A stretch of 64,000 nucleotides of DNA from assembly GCF_003605365.2 (NCBI RefSeq), contig NZ_QYTU02000002.1, forward strand, positions 89,291 through 153,290, written 5' to 3'. The notes beneath the pieces were generated by a model. It had not been told where the DNA came from. It made no database searches and saw only the letters and a list, made by a program, of their open reading frames with translations. The translations under genes and the position numbers were made by a program. Every line of letters begins with the position of its first letter. Position 1 is the stretch's first letter. The stretch is from Siminovitchia fortis (lineage in GTDB: Bacteria; Bacillota; Bacilli; Bacillales; Bacillaceae_C). Positions 36,701 through 45,763 of this stretch are shown one piece after another.

Positions 36701-37699
36701 TTAAAAATTGACTGTCTTCTCGATCGCTTTTGCAACACGGCCGACGGACGGCAAATAGTGCTGTTCCAATGAATAAAACGGAACCGGAACATCGAAGCCA
36801 GTGACCCTTTCAATCGGCGATTTTAAATAAAGAAAAGAGGTGTCATTGATTAATGCTATGATTTCCGTTCCCAACCCGCCCGTTGCATGGGCTTCATGAA
36901 CAATAACTGCCCTTCCGGTTTTTTGCACCGACTCTGCAATCATGTCACGGTCAAGCGGGTACAGTGTCCGCAAATCCAGCACATCACAGTGAATCCCTTT
37001 TTCTTTCATTTTTTCTGAAGCCTGGACTGCTACCGGAACCATTGCTCCCCATGCGATTACGGTGACATCTTCTCCGGACATCAGTTTTTTTGCCTTTCCG
37101 ATTTCCACTGTATATTTTTCTGTCGGTACCTCTTCCCTGAAGGCCCGGTAGACCCTCATTGATTCAAGAAAAAGAACGGGATCGGGATCTTCTATGCTGG
37201 CAATGAGCAATCCTTTTGCATCATAGGGGTTGGCCGGACAGACTACCTTGATCCCCGGCATGTGGGTAAAAAATGCTTCGACACTGTCGGAATGGATTTC
37301 CGGGGCCCGGATGCCCGCTCCATATGGGGCCCGTATGACGAGGGGAACATGAAAATGGCCGTTCGTCCTCATCCTGAGTCTTGTGGCATGAGTCATGATC
37401 TGTTCAAAAGCCGGGTAAATGAAGCCGAGAAATTGCATCTCTATCACCGGAAGCAGGCCGTTGACTGCCATTCCGATGGCCGTTCCCGCAATTCCAGATT
37501 CGCTGATGGGGGTATCTATGACCCGGCGCTCCCCGAATTCTTCGATCAAACCGTCCGTTGCCCGGAACACACCGCCGTTTACACCGATGTCTTCCCCCAT
37601 CAAGATGATTTCTTCCCGTTCCTTCATCATTGTCCTTAAGCCGTCGGTCACCGCTTGAACCAATGTCAGTTTTTGAGTGGCAGGTGCTGAAATACTCAT
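36701..37699 (-). CDS. 2-oxoacid dehydrogenase E1 beta subunit
   Basis: A 332-residue E1 beta chain of a thiamine-diphosphate 2-oxoacid dehydrogenase. Family blocks are ILMGEDIGVNGGVFRAT, VIDTPISESGIAGTAIGMA, RAPYGAGIRAPEIHSDS and HEAHATGGLGTEI. ATG at 37699 overlaps the alpha-subunit stop by 4 nt (ATGA), implying coupled translation. The terminator follows immediately. It most resembles pyruvate- or branched-chain-type E1; substrate unknown. It is different from the acoB paralogue at 55323. Confidence 0.93.
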   Translation of the reverse strand: MSISAPATQKLTLVQAVTDGLRTMMKEREEIILMGEDIGVNGGVFRATDGLIEEFGERRVIDTPISESGIAGTAIGMAVNGLLPVIEMQFLGFIYPAFEQIMTHATRLRMRTNGHFHVPLVIRAPYGAGIRAPEIHSDSVEAFFTHMPGIKVVCPANPYDAKGLLIASIEDPDPVLFLESMRVYRAFREEVPTEKYTVEIGKAKKLMSGEDVTVIAWGAMVPVAVQASEKMKEKGIHCDVLDLRTLYPLDRDMIAESVQKTGRAVIVHEAHATGGLGTEIIALINDTSFLYLKSPIERVTGFDVPVPFYSLEQHYLPSVGRVAKAIEKTVNF

Positions 37700-38766
37700 A
37701 TTGACACACCTCGCAAATAATCGAAATATTGGTCTTTCTGGTCCTGGATCGTCCACGTTTTTTCTTCAAATACATGGTCGAACAAATCATTTGCATCGGC
37801 TTCCGGATAGGCCTCCATTGTCCTGACAGCCTCTTCAACCATCTCAGCCGCCTCTTCCCAAGTCCATTCATTCCATTTCTCATCCCAAATGCCTTCCATT
37901 TTCATGAACCTTTCCAGCCGTAAAATAGGATCTCCGGATTCACGTTTTTTCTCGCTCAATGACTGGTCACGATATTTTGTCGGGTCATCCGCTGTTGTAT
38001 GGGCGCCATATCTCCACGTAACTGCTTCAATCAATGTCGGGCCTTTCCCTGCCCGAGCTCTTTCCAAAGCCTTCTTCGTCTCAAAATAGGCGGCGAACAC
38101 GTCATTTCCGTCAATCCGGACGCCCGGTATGCCATAAGCAACAGCTTTTTGCGCAATTGTCCTGGAATTCATCTGCCGTTCAATCGGAACAGAAATAGCG
38201 TATTGATTGTTTTGGTTGTAAAAGATGACCGGGGCTTTGAAGATGCTTGCAAAATTCATCCCTTCATGGAAATCCCCTTCAGACGTAGAGCCGTCGCCAA
38301 AATAAACAATTGCCGCATGATCGGTACCTTTGTATTGTTCAGCCATAGCGGCTCCGGCAGCATGCGGCAGCTGGGTAGCTAAAGGCACAGCCGGCGGAAA
38401 GATTCTTTTTCCTTCAGGCGGAATGCAGCCTTCCGATCTCCCGTTCCAATAGAGCAGCACCGTATCCATCGGCATTCCAAATGTCATCGTGGCTGCGTGG
38501 TCCCTGTATGTCGGAAATATCCAGTCATCCTGCCTGAGCGCATACGCGCTGCCCACCTGGGCTGCTTCCTGCCCTTCAAACGGAGCATAGGTTCCTAGCC
38601 TTCCCTGACGCTGCATATTGATCGCTTTCCGGTCAAAAGTCCTCATCAGAACCATCTGCCGATAAAAGTGCTTTACAAGGTCCTCTGTCAACTGACTTTT
38701 CATTTCATTGTCCACCAGATTTCCATCTCCGTCTACATAAACGACCTTAGCAAATTGCTCCTCCAT
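37696..38766 (-). CDS. 2-oxoacid dehydrogenase E1 alpha subunit
   Basis: A 356-residue E1 alpha chain. The thiamine diphosphate motif GDGSTSEGDFHEGMNFA and the phosphorylation-loop-like YGAHTTADDPTKYR are clear, with the FEGQEAAQVGSAYAL segment near the start. It belongs to the PdhA-like branch rather than AcoA. Forms an alpha2-beta2 enzyme with the overlapping beta gene. Without E2/E3 here, it must use shared partners encoded elsewhere, or another electron acceptor. A cre-like site lies about 105 nt upstream. Confidence 0.93.
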   Translation of the reverse strand: MEEQFAKVVYVDGDGNLVDNEMKSQLTEDLVKHFYRQMVLMRTFDRKAINMQRQGRLGTYAPFEGQEAAQVGSAYALRQDDWIFPTYRDHAATMTFGMPMDTVLLYWNGRSEGCIPPEGKRIFPPAVPLATQLPHAAGAAMAEQYKGTDHAAIVYFGDGSTSEGDFHEGMNFASIFKAPVIFYNQNNQYAISVPIERQMNSRTIAQKAVAYGIPGVRIDGNDVFAAYFETKKALERARAGKGPTLIEAVTWRYGAHTTADDPTKYRDQSLSEKKRESGDPILRLERFMKMEGIWDEKWNEWTWEEAAEMVEEAVRTMEAYPEADANDLFDHVFEEKTWTIQDQKDQYFDYLRGVSI

Positions 38767-38870
38767 GCTGCCCCTCCTTTTGGTAGATGATCACACGGAT
38801 ATTAATGCCGATCTCCCATTTGGGCGGCTTGTTTCTTGTGAAAAACTTTCTCTTGGACTGATCCCCCTAT

Positions 38871-38884
38871 AGTAACCGCTTACA
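38871..38884. promoter_or_regulatory. Possible cre (CcpA) site upstream of the E1 operon
   Basis: TGTAAGCGGTTACT on the minus strand matches the CcpA consensus TGWNANCGNTNWCA except the last two bases. It suggests carbon catabolite control of the E1 pair. The rest of 38767-39164 shows nothing but a terminator. Confidence 0.35.
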
Positions 38885-38998
38885 TTTAGCGAATGACATC
38901 GTGTGCCGGGTCGCTTTCCGGCCTGTACCTGGTCATTGCTGAGATTAGCCTGCTCATATATTTGAATTTGCCCGTAAAAATCCATAAGCGCCGTTTTG

Positions 38999-39031
38999 TA
39001 AAAAAAAGGAGTTCCGTTGATTCAAAACTCC
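38999..39031 (-). terminator. Terminator of the ABC transporter operon
   Basis: GGAGTT and AACTCC pair across a 12-nt loop and are followed on the minus strand by TTTTTTTTTAC. It lies 130 nt after the ATPase stop codon. Confidence 0.6.
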
Positions 39032-39164
39032 CGTAAAACGCCTTCAATTTTATTTTTAAATCCGGCATATCCGGGGCAGTATAATCCTACCAATCACAAA
39101 GCCCCGCCGGCTTTCGGTACTATCAAAAATGATCCGATATAAACCGTATGAATCTTTACAAAAA

Positions 39165-39962
39165 TCAGCTTGTCAAAAGTGCTTTATCGCTTGCAAACTG
39201 TTCACCGCGTATTCTCTGGAACTCGGCAAGCAGCTTCTCAATCGTCAATTCCTTCTTCTTATCTTCTTCCACCTCAAGGATGATTTGGCCTTTGTCCATC
39301 ATGATCAGCCTGTTTCCAAGATCAAGCGCCTGCTGCATGTTGTGTGTAACCATCAGGGTTGTCAAATTATCTTTATCCACAAGCTCCTTGGTCAGGTTAG
39401 TGATCAATTCCGCTCTTGCCGGGTCAAGTGCGGCTGTATGCTCATCAAGAAGTAAAATGGAAGGCTGGGTGAAAGTCGCCATCAATAATGACAATGCCTG
39501 CCTTTCCCCTCCGGACAGCAGTCCAACCTTGGCGTTTAAGCGATTTTCCAAGTTCAAATGGAGAGTTTCCAAAGAGGTGCGGAAAAAGTCCTTTCTTTTC
39601 CTATCCACTCCTTTTTTCAAGGTGCGTTTTTTATTTCTGGAGTAAGCCATTGCCAAGTTTTCTTCAATTGTCATCGTAGGCGCGGTGCCTGCCATGGGAT
39701 CCTGAAACACTCTGCCAATAAAATGAGAGCGTTTATACTCGGGGAGTTTAGTCACATTTTTAGAATCAATTTCTACTGTACCGACATCGGGGGTAAGAAC
39801 ACCTGATATCATATTCATCAAAGTGGATTTGCCAGCACCGTTACTTCCGATCACTGTGACGAAGTCGCCTTCTTTCAAAGAATAGCTTACTCGATCCAGG
39901 GCGATTTTTTCATCCGGTGTGCCTTCATTGAAGATTTTGCTAATCTGTTCGAGCTTCAGCAA
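39165..39962 (-). CDS. ABC transporter ATP-binding protein
   Basis: A 265-residue ATPase. Walker A is GSNGAGKST, the signature LSGGERQALSLLMA, Walker B SILLLDEHTAALDP, with the H-loop in MVTHNMQQAL. It energises the adjacent permease; their genes overlap by 23 nt. Together with a TrpX-type binding protein this is a TrpXYZ-like system. Tryptophan or another aromatic amino acid is the likely cargo by family, not proven. Confidence 0.92.
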   Translation of the reverse strand: MLKLEQISKIFNEGTPDEKIALDRVSYSLKEGDFVTVIGSNGAGKSTLMNMISGVLTPDVGTVEIDSKNVTKLPEYKRSHFIGRVFQDPMAGTAPTMTIEENLAMAYSRNKKRTLKKGVDRKRKDFFRTSLETLHLNLENRLNAKVGLLSGGERQALSLLMATFTQPSILLLDEHTAALDPARAELITNLTKELVDKDNLTTLMVTHNMQQALDLGNRLIMMDKGQIILEVEEDKKKELTIEKLLAEFQRIRGEQFASDKALLTS

Positions 39963-40989
39963 CGGTTTCTACCTCCTTGTTTTTGGCTGCTTCCAATGCC
40001 GCCATCCTGTCGGCATGCCACTTGACTTTTCTTCTGCTTTCTCTTCTCTTCTCAATGTATTGAGGCATGACAAGCGCAGCAATGACGATGACGGCCGTGA
40101 TCAGTTTCATGTCGCCTGTATCAAGCAATTTAATTCTTAGTGCCAGGCCAAGGACAATCCGGTAAATGATTGCACCGGCTACAACAGCGAGTGTTGTCCT
40201 TACAATCGTCTTTGTACCGAAGATCGCTTCGCCGATAATGACGGATGCAAGGCCGATGATAATCATCCCGATCCCCATGCCGATATCAGAGAATTTTGCA
40301 TATTGCGCAATCAACGCACCTGATAAAGCAACCATGGCATTGGAAATTCCAAGCCCTATTATGACCAAATTATCAGTATTCGCTGAAAAACTTCTAATCA
40401 TCCGCTTATTATCCCCGGTTGCCCTGATGGCAAGACCCACTTCCGTTTGCAGGAACCAATCCGCTGCAAATTTGATGATCAGGGTCAAAATTGCCATAAG
40501 GATCAGCGTACCCCAAGTGGATGGAAGATGCTGAATGCCGATGGCCCCCAACATATTGTTCAACGCCGCGTCAATCCCGAGGTTCCCCCAGAATGCCTGG
40601 AACTTTGAAAATACGGTTTCTGAATTCAATAGCGGGATATTCGGCCTGCCGACGGAATTATCGGAAGTGAATCCCATAATCCGTAAATTGATGGAATAAA
40701 GGGCGATCATCATTAATATTCCGGATAAAAGGGGGTTGATCTTTCCTTTTGTATGCAATAATCCCGTAACACAACCGGCAAGGAATCCAACGACAAGAGC
40801 AACAGCCGTGGCTGCCGCCGGATGATATCCGAAAAATATCATCGTGGCGGCAACCGCAGCACCTGTTACAAAACTTCCATCAACGGTAAGATCCGGAAAA
40901 TCCAGAACCCGGAATGAAAGGTACACCCCAAGAGCCATAATCGCATAGATGATTCCTTGCTCCACGGAGCCAAACAAAGCTGCAAACAT
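39940..40989 (-). CDS. ABC transporter permease
   Basis: A 349-residue permease of the branched-chain/TrpY type with eight or nine helices. FAALFGSVEQGIIYAIMALGVYLSFRVLDFPDLTVDG is the usual N-terminus and GDNKRMIRSFSANTDNLVIIGL is the cytosolic coupling-type loop. It lies between the lipoprotein and ATPase genes. Confidence 0.92.
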   Translation of the reverse strand: MFAALFGSVEQGIIYAIMALGVYLSFRVLDFPDLTVDGSFVTGAAVAATMIFFGYHPAAATAVALVVGFLAGCVTGLLHTKGKINPLLSGILMMIALYSINLRIMGFTSDNSVGRPNIPLLNSETVFSKFQAFWGNLGIDAALNNMLGAIGIQHLPSTWGTLILMAILTLIIKFAADWFLQTEVGLAIRATGDNKRMIRSFSANTDNLVIIGLGISNAMVALSGALIAQYAKFSDIGMGIGMIIIGLASVIIGEAIFGTKTIVRTTLAVVAGAIIYRIVLGLALRIKLLDTGDMKLITAVIVIAALVMPQYIEKRRESRRKVKWHADRMAALEAAKNKEVETVAEARTD

Positions 40990-41003
40990 CTAGAATCATC
41001 TCC

Positions 41004-42035
41004 TTATTTTTCAAGATCTTTAACGTCTTCTGCGTTCCAATCATCTTTAACTTTTAACTTAATAGCTTCAGCAGTATCCTTATTAATGACAAATTTCAGA
41101 TTTTGAGGATATTGGACCGGCATATCTGCAGGTTCGCCTTCGCCATTTAAGATTTTAACCGCCATTTCACCAGCTTCATATCCAATATCATAATATTCAA
41201 AGCCGTATGCACCCAGACCGCCTCTTTCGACAGAGTCGAATTCACCGACCATCATTGGAAGATTATTGTCATTTGCAACAGCTACTACAGATTCAAGTGC
41301 AGAAACGACAGTGTTGTCAGTGATGGTGTACAAGGAATCCACTTTGCCGACCAGTGATTCAGCCGCTTGTTTCACATCAGCGGATGTTGCTACAGAAGCT
41401 TCTACGATTTCAAGGTCCAGTCCCTCGTCTTCAATTAGCTTTTTAATGGAGTCTACCTGTGCACGTGAATTTTGCTCACCGGAGTTGAATACCATGCCAA
41501 CCTTTTTGGCATTAAGTTCTTCTTTCAAAAATTTTAATGTGTTTGGGATGGCATCCGGATGTGTATCAACTGTACCGGTAACATTTCCGCCCGGTTTTTC
41601 ATTTGATTCTACCAATTCTGCTCCCTCGGCATCGGTAACGGAGGTGAACACAATCGGAATGTCACTTGTGGCGCTGGCTGCCGCCTGTGCACTCGGCGTG
41701 GAGTTGGCAAAAATAAGATCCACTCCGCCGCTTACAAGGTTATTTGCAATAGTAGTGTTTTGGCTGTTGTCACCTTGCGCGATTTGCACATCATATTCAG
41801 CTTGGATGCCTGCTTCCTTCAGAGCCACTTTAAAACCTTCAAAAGCTGCGTTCAATGACGGGTGTTCAACAATTTGGGTAACCCCGATTTTGTAGGTCTT
41901 GGCTTCTTCCTGTTGGGCCGGCTCATCCGGCTTCTCCTCTTTTTCCGGTGCCCCGGTATTGCTTCCGCAGGCAGCAAGCATCAATACAGCTCCGCCGAAT
42001 AAAGCCATTGCACTTTTTTTCCACTTTCTTTTCAT
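41004..42035 (-). CDS. ABC transporter substrate-binding lipoprotein
   Basis: A 343-residue lipoprotein of the ABC_sub_bind (TrpX) family. The signal peptide KRKWKKSAMALFGGAVLML ends in the lipobox LAACGS, with lipid-modified Cys23. A Glu/Pro-rich linker follows, then the type I periplasmic-binding fold (GVTQIVEHPSLNAAFEGFK, IVFTSVTDAEGAELVE). First gene of the three-gene operon, behind a SigA promoter. The cargo is probably aromatic amino acids or similar, by family. Confidence 0.93.
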   Translation of the reverse strand: MKRKWKKSAMALFGGAVLMLAACGSNTGAPEKEEKPDEPAQQEEAKTYKIGVTQIVEHPSLNAAFEGFKVALKEAGIQAEYDVQIAQGDNSQNTTIANNLVSGGVDLIFANSTPSAQAAASATSDIPIVFTSVTDAEGAELVESNEKPGGNVTGTVDTHPDAIPNTLKFLKEELNAKKVGMVFNSGEQNSRAQVDSIKKLIEDEGLDLEIVEASVATSADVKQAAESLVGKVDSLYTITDNTVVSALESVVAVANDNNLPMMVGEFDSVERGGLGAYGFEYYDIGYEAGEMAVKILNGEGEPADMPVQYPQNLKFVINKDTAEAIKLKVKDDWNAEDVKDLEK

Positions 42036-42093
42036 TTATTTTCCCCCTCTTTAGTTTTTTATCGCCTTATGGTAAAGGACAATAATTACCGTA

Positions 42094-42122
42094 ATGGTAC
42101 AATGGTTGGACTTGATAGTCAA
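42094..42122 (-). promoter_or_regulatory. SigA promoter of the ABC transporter operon
   Basis: TTGACT (42117-42122) and TACCAT (42094-42099) on the minus strand with a 17-nt spacer, about 60 nt before the lipoprotein start. Confidence 0.7.
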
Positions 42123-42156
42123 TAAGTTTCAAAGGTTGGCAGGCAGAGTTGCTCTA

Positions 42157-42933
42157 TCAATCTCCTTTGAATAGAGGTTTCCTTTTTTCCAAAAAGGCCT
42201 GGACTCCTTCGCGGTGGTCGCCTGAAAGTCCCGCCAGGCTTTGCGCATGAGCCTCTTTCTCCAAGACCCCCTCAAGGGGCAAGTCCCATGACTTCATCAG
42301 GGCCTCTTTGATCAGGGCGATGGCTTTTGTTGGCATGGAAGCCAGTCTATCGGCAAAGGCGGATATCTCACTTTTCCAATTCTCTTCGGATATGACTTTT
42401 GTCGCAAGCCCAAGCCTTCCGGCTTCCTCAGCTCCCACCTTGTCTCCAAGAACCATGAGTTCAAGAGCTTTTGCATGGCCGACCATTCGCGGCAAATAAT
42501 ATGTATTGCCGGAGTCGGGCACAAGTCCTATATGGATGAACGCATTTAAAAAACTGGCTTTTTCAGATACAAGCCTGAAATCAGCTGCCAATGCCAAGCT
42601 GAATCCCGCCCCGGCAGCCGTACCGTTTACAGCGGCAATGACCGGCTTCCCAATCTCGGCCATTTTTTGGATAATCGGATTATACCTATTTCTCAATAAA
42701 TCCCCGTAGTCCGTGGAATTGTCCACCTCAGACAAATCCTGGCCGGCGGAGAACGCCCTTCCCGCTCCCGTCAACACAATGGCCCTGACCGCTTTGTCAT
42801 TCTCCGCCTCTTGAAGCGCTTTCAGCAATTCGGAATGCATGGCCTCATTAAAGGAATTCAGCTTCTCGGGACGGTTTAGCGTAATCCAGACAGTGGAACC
42901 TCTTACTTCATATAAAATGGTATCAAACATCAT
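42157..42933 (-). CDS. paaG: PaaG-type enoyl-CoA isomerase
   Basis: A 258-residue crotonase-fold enzyme. Sequence (LNRPEKLNSFNEAMHSELL, GAGRAFSAGQDLSEVD, AAVNGTAAGAGFSLALAADFR, GLVPDSGNTYYLPR) matches PaaG, the isomerase that turns the ring-1,2-epoxide of phenylacetyl-CoA into an oxepin-CoA. It ends the paa remnant: no paaZ, paaH, paaJ or paaK follows. Good AAAGGAGA site before the ATG. Confidence 0.88.
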   Translation of the reverse strand: MMFDTILYEVRGSTVWITLNRPEKLNSFNEAMHSELLKALQEAENDKAVRAIVLTGAGRAFSAGQDLSEVDNSTDYGDLLRNRYNPIIQKMAEIGKPVIAAVNGTAAGAGFSLALAADFRLVSEKASFLNAFIHIGLVPDSGNTYYLPRMVGHAKALELMVLGDKVGAEEAGRLGLATKVISEENWKSEISAFADRLASMPTKAIALIKEALMKSWDLPLEGVLEKEAHAQSLAGLSGDHREGVQAFLEKRKPLFKGD

Positions 42934-42942
42934 ATCTCTCCT

Positions 42943-43719
42943 TTAACGCCCCTTGAAATCCGGCTTTCTTTTTTCAATAAATGCTTTCATGCCCTCTTTT
43001 TGGTCTTCCGAAGAGAATAGCAGATAAAAGTTCTTTCTTTCAAAGAACATTCCTTCCTGCAGCGGATAATCCACCGCTTTGTTGACAGCTTCCTTGATCA
43101 GGCGGACTGCAAGTGGGGGCTTTTCAGCCAGCTCCTTTGCATATCCGAGCGCTTCTTCTATCAGATCGGCTTTCGGATACAGCCGGTTGACGATCCCTAA
43201 TTCATGGGCTTCTTCCGCTGGGTGCATGTCACCGCCCCAAATCCATTCAAGCGCTTTTGTCTTTCCGATCAGCTTGGTCAATCTTTGGGTTCCGCCGGCT
43301 CCGGGCATGACAGCAAGATTGATTTCCGGAAAAGCGAATTTGGCATCGTCTGCCGCAAACAGCAGGTCGCATACAAGTGCAAGCTCAAATCCTCCACCGA
43401 GACAAAATCCGTGTACTGCCCCGATGATCGGCTTTTTTACAAGGCTTAACCTGTCCCAGTCGGCAAACTGGTTCAACAGTTCCATGGAAACGGAATCATC
43501 CTCGGCCATTTCATCGATATCTGCGCCTGCCGCAAAAGCTCTCCCCTTTCCGGCAAGGAATATCACACGGATGTCATCATTGCGGTCATATTCTTCAAAA
43601 ACTTCGAGAATTTCATTTACCATTGTCCGGTTTAATGCATTCAAAACATCCGGCCTGTTCAGCCAGACGATCCCGACCCGGCCGCACGCCTCCGTCTCAA
43701 TAAACCGGTAATCACTCAT
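42943..43719 (-). CDS. PaaF-type enoyl-CoA hydratase
   Basis: A 258-residue crotonase-family protein (LNRPDVLNALNRTMVNEILE, GKGRAFAAGADIDEMAED, GAVHGFCLGGGFELALVCD, LAVMPGAGGTQRLTKLIGK). The second Glu of the active site (PEINL, PGAGG region) is present, so it should hydrate enoyl-CoA. It is most likely the 2,3-dehydroadipyl-CoA hydratase of phenylacetate breakdown, from its position. It overlaps the EthD gene (ATGAGTGA). Confidence 0.8.
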   Translation of the reverse strand: MSDYRFIETEACGRVGIVWLNRPDVLNALNRTMVNEILEVFEEYDRNDDIRVIFLAGKGRAFAAGADIDEMAEDDSVSMELLNQFADWDRLSLVKKPIIGAVHGFCLGGGFELALVCDLLFAADDAKFAFPEINLAVMPGAGGTQRLTKLIGKTKALEWIWGGDMHPAEEAHELGIVNRLYPKADLIEEALGYAKELAEKPPLAVRLIKEAVNKAVDYPLQEGMFFERKNFYLLFSSEDQKEGMKAFIEKRKPDFKGR

Positions 43720-44017
43720 TTACTTCCTCACCGAACATGAATGTGACAATATCGCCCGCAAATTTCATGACATCTTTGCCTGAAGCTTTCGACTCCTCCG
43801 TCTTTGAAGCTTCCTTGAAAGCCTCAAAGCTGTCATAATACATTTCGCACATCAAATAGTACGGGCTTTCCCCCATTGGAGACCCCGTGAATTTGGTGAT
43901 TTCCACCTTCCGCAGCCCCGGGATTTTTTCAGTGATTGGAATATGTGTTTCAAAATAATATTGATCAAACTCCTCGGTATTTTCCGGTTTCTTGAATAAC
44001 GCTATCATTTTAAACAT
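43712..44017 (-). CDS. EthD-family small protein
   Basis: A 101-residue dimeric alpha/beta-barrel protein of the EthD family (MFKMIALFKKPENTEEFDQY, ITKFTGSPMGESPYYLMCEMYYDS). Such proteins accompany phenylacetate and ether degradation genes; function unclear. AAGGGGAAATG precedes the ATG. Its 5' end lies about 230 nt from paaB, across the stretch that holds the isolated repeat module; normally paaC and paaD would be here. Confidence 0.8.
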   Translation of the reverse strand: MFKMIALFKKPENTEEFDQYYFETHIPITEKIPGLRKVEITKFTGSPMGESPYYLMCEMYYDSFEAFKEASKTEESKASGKDVMKFAGDIVTFMFGEEVNE

Positions 44018-44059
44018 TCATCATTTCCCCTTTCTGTATATATGTGGAATTTTTTCTAA

Positions 44060-44180
44060 GAACAGCGCAAGGCGCGCAGCCTTAGGCGCAAAGCTAGACT
44101 ACGCTTGTGAAGGCGTAGTTTGCCTTCATCAGCGATTGGCTTAATCCTTGCGCTGATAGCGCTTGAAGCTGAACATTACG
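44060..44180 (+). repeat. Isolated hairpin module at the paa gap
   Basis: The 69-nt segment 44085-44153 (GGCGCAAAGCTAGACTACGC ... TTAATCCTTGCGC) is inverted-identical in 67 of 69 bases to 17923-17991. CTACGC pairs with GCGTAG and GCGCAA with TTGCGC. It fills the gap between paaB and the EthD gene, the place of the missing paaC-D-E. Confidence 0.8.
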
Positions 44181-44249
44181 TTAATCTTGTTGGAAGAGAA
44201 AATTCGGTAAAATTTTATGCTTTCTTAAGCTGGCTGCCCCGGAGAAAAT

Positions 44250-44624
44250 TTATTTTGTTTTCTTCTTCGAAGGTTTGCCGTCCTCCCCCCAGGACATGAT
44301 CTCCTTTTCATCCAGCATTTGCTGCTCATATTGGCGCCACTTCTTGCGCAGGTAGCCATAACCTTTCGTCAAACGGTAATCTTTGTTATCCAGCCGGTTG
44401 ACGATCTGACGTTCTTCGGGCTGCATCATGCGGATATCATCCCGCTTCACTACCCAAATATCAACAACCGGTTCCCTGCGCATGAAGTTTTCCTGTGCCA
44501 TGACAAATGCCATTTCCTTGTTTGGGGCCAGCAAACTGAATTGGTGCTGAAAATCTGCTTTGTGATTTCTCTTGCTGAATACTTCATATATTTGATAAAA
44601 TCCATCTGTTTTTTCTTTGCCCAT
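44250..44624 (-). CDS. paaB: PaaB-like subunit of phenylacetyl-CoA epoxidase
   Basis: A 124-residue protein of the PaaB family, which bridges the PaaA-PaaC heterotetramers in the phenylacetyl-CoA 1,2-epoxidase. Typical sequence: YEVFSKRNHKADFQHQFSLL, ALVMAQENFMRREPVVDIWVV-like and RLTKGYGYLRKKW. ATG at 44624 follows GGGAGGAGG. It is 28 nt downstream of paaA. Without the PaaC neighbour its partner is missing. Confidence 0.9.
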   Translation of the reverse strand: MGKEKTDGFYQIYEVFSKRNHKADFQHQFSLLAPNKEMAFVMAQENFMRREPVVDIWVVKRDDIRMMQPEERQIVNRLDNKDYRLTKGYGYLRKKWRQYEQQMLDEKEIMSWGEDGKPSKKKTK

Positions 44625-44652
44625 GCAGTCCTCCTCCCTCCTTTTCGCTGCT

Positions 44653-45594
44653 TTAGCCGAGTGCCCTTCTGACCCATTCATGCTCCTTGTAGGCTGTTCT
44701 TCTTAACTGGAGCCTGCTTCCGGATCTGGGTCCTTTATTGGAAATGATTTTTTTGAACTCACTCCAATCGGGCTGCTTATAGATCCACTCCTGTTTGTCC
44801 TCGTCAAACCTCAGTGTTTCATCCGGGACTGTAAGGCCGAGTGAATGGACTCTCGGAATATATTTTGAGAGAAAATCCTGGCGAAGCTGCTCATTCGTTT
44901 TAGTTCTGATTTTATATTTGATGGTTATATCCTGCTTGGACGATCCGGTTGTTGCAGCTGAAGCGGGGCCGAAAAACATGAGCAGCGACGGCCACCACCT
45001 GTTGATCGCATCCTGTATCATTCCCCGTTGTTCCTGCGAGCCTTCCGCAAGAGCCAGAATGATCGATTCCCCATGCTGGGCGTGAAACACCTCTTCCGCG
45101 CAAATTCTTTGAAGGGCCCTCGCATAAGGGCCATAGGAGGCTCCGAGCATATTTGTCTGGGTGATGATAGCCGCTCCGTCAACGAGCCAGCCGATCAACC
45201 CGGCATCCGCCCATGTAGGGGCTTCCATATGAAAAACATTATGAAACTTCAAATCTCCCTTCAGAAGATCATTCATAATATCTTCCCTGCCTTTTCCAAG
45301 CGGGGCCAATAAATCTTCGGCTACACGCAAAAGAAGCTGGCCGTGTCCCATTTCATCCTGGACTTTCGCCATGATTCCGAGCTTTCTGCGAAGTGACGGC
45401 GCCTTCGGCACCCATTCCTTTTCCGGCAGAGCCCCCATGATCTCACTGACTCCATGCATTGAAATCAACTTGATCAGGGCCATCCGGTAATCATCCGGCA
45501 TCCAGTCATTCGCCTCAATTTTTTCTCCGGCATTTATTCTCTCCATGAAACGGTCCAGCTTTTCTTCGTAAGAGAGCCCTGTTGCCACATCCAT
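44653..45594 (-). CDS. paaA: Phenylacetyl-CoA epoxidase catalytic subunit
   Basis: A 313-residue di-iron ferritin-like protein (E. coli PaaA 309). It epoxidises the ring of phenylacetyl-CoA. Iron-ligand segments QDEMGHGQLLL and CAEEVFHAQHGE are intact, and the end RRTAYKEHEWVRRALG is typical. AAAGGAG precedes the ATG at 45594. Reductase PaaE and structural PaaC are absent, so the enzyme should not work from this locus alone. Confidence 0.93.
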   Translation of the reverse strand: MDVATGLSYEEKLDRFMERINAGEKIEANDWMPDDYRMALIKLISMHGVSEIMGALPEKEWVPKAPSLRRKLGIMAKVQDEMGHGQLLLRVAEDLLAPLGKGREDIMNDLLKGDLKFHNVFHMEAPTWADAGLIGWLVDGAAIITQTNMLGASYGPYARALQRICAEEVFHAQHGESIILALAEGSQEQRGMIQDAINRWWPSLLMFFGPASAATTGSSKQDITIKYKIRTKTNEQLRQDFLSKYIPRVHSLGLTVPDETLRFDEDKQEWIYKQPDWSEFKKIISNKGPRSGSRLQLRRTAYKEHEWVRRALG

Positions 45595-45763
45595 CAAACG
45601 CACTCCTTTCAAAAAGCAACGTTTTTTGTAGGCGCTTTCATACGGGTTTTTTATAATATAACGAAAAATCGACTAAATGGGTAAATTCCGTTATATTTAT
45701 CTAAAGAATACTTTTAATTTCATATGCTGTCAACTGTAAAATCAGAAAATTATTCAAAAACAA

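Noticed and set aside
36350..36772. Open frames across the 52-bp array
   Set aside because: Periodic DNA without stops gives repeated peptides in several frames at once; there is no start signal.
38791..39068. Two overlapping small frames on the minus strand
   Set aside because: No ribosome binding site, and the region holds the ABC terminator and E1 promoter.
42036..42156. T-box leader for the TrpX-like transporter
   Set aside because: The conserved T-box AGGGTGG-type sequence and terminator are absent; only a SigA promoter is seen.
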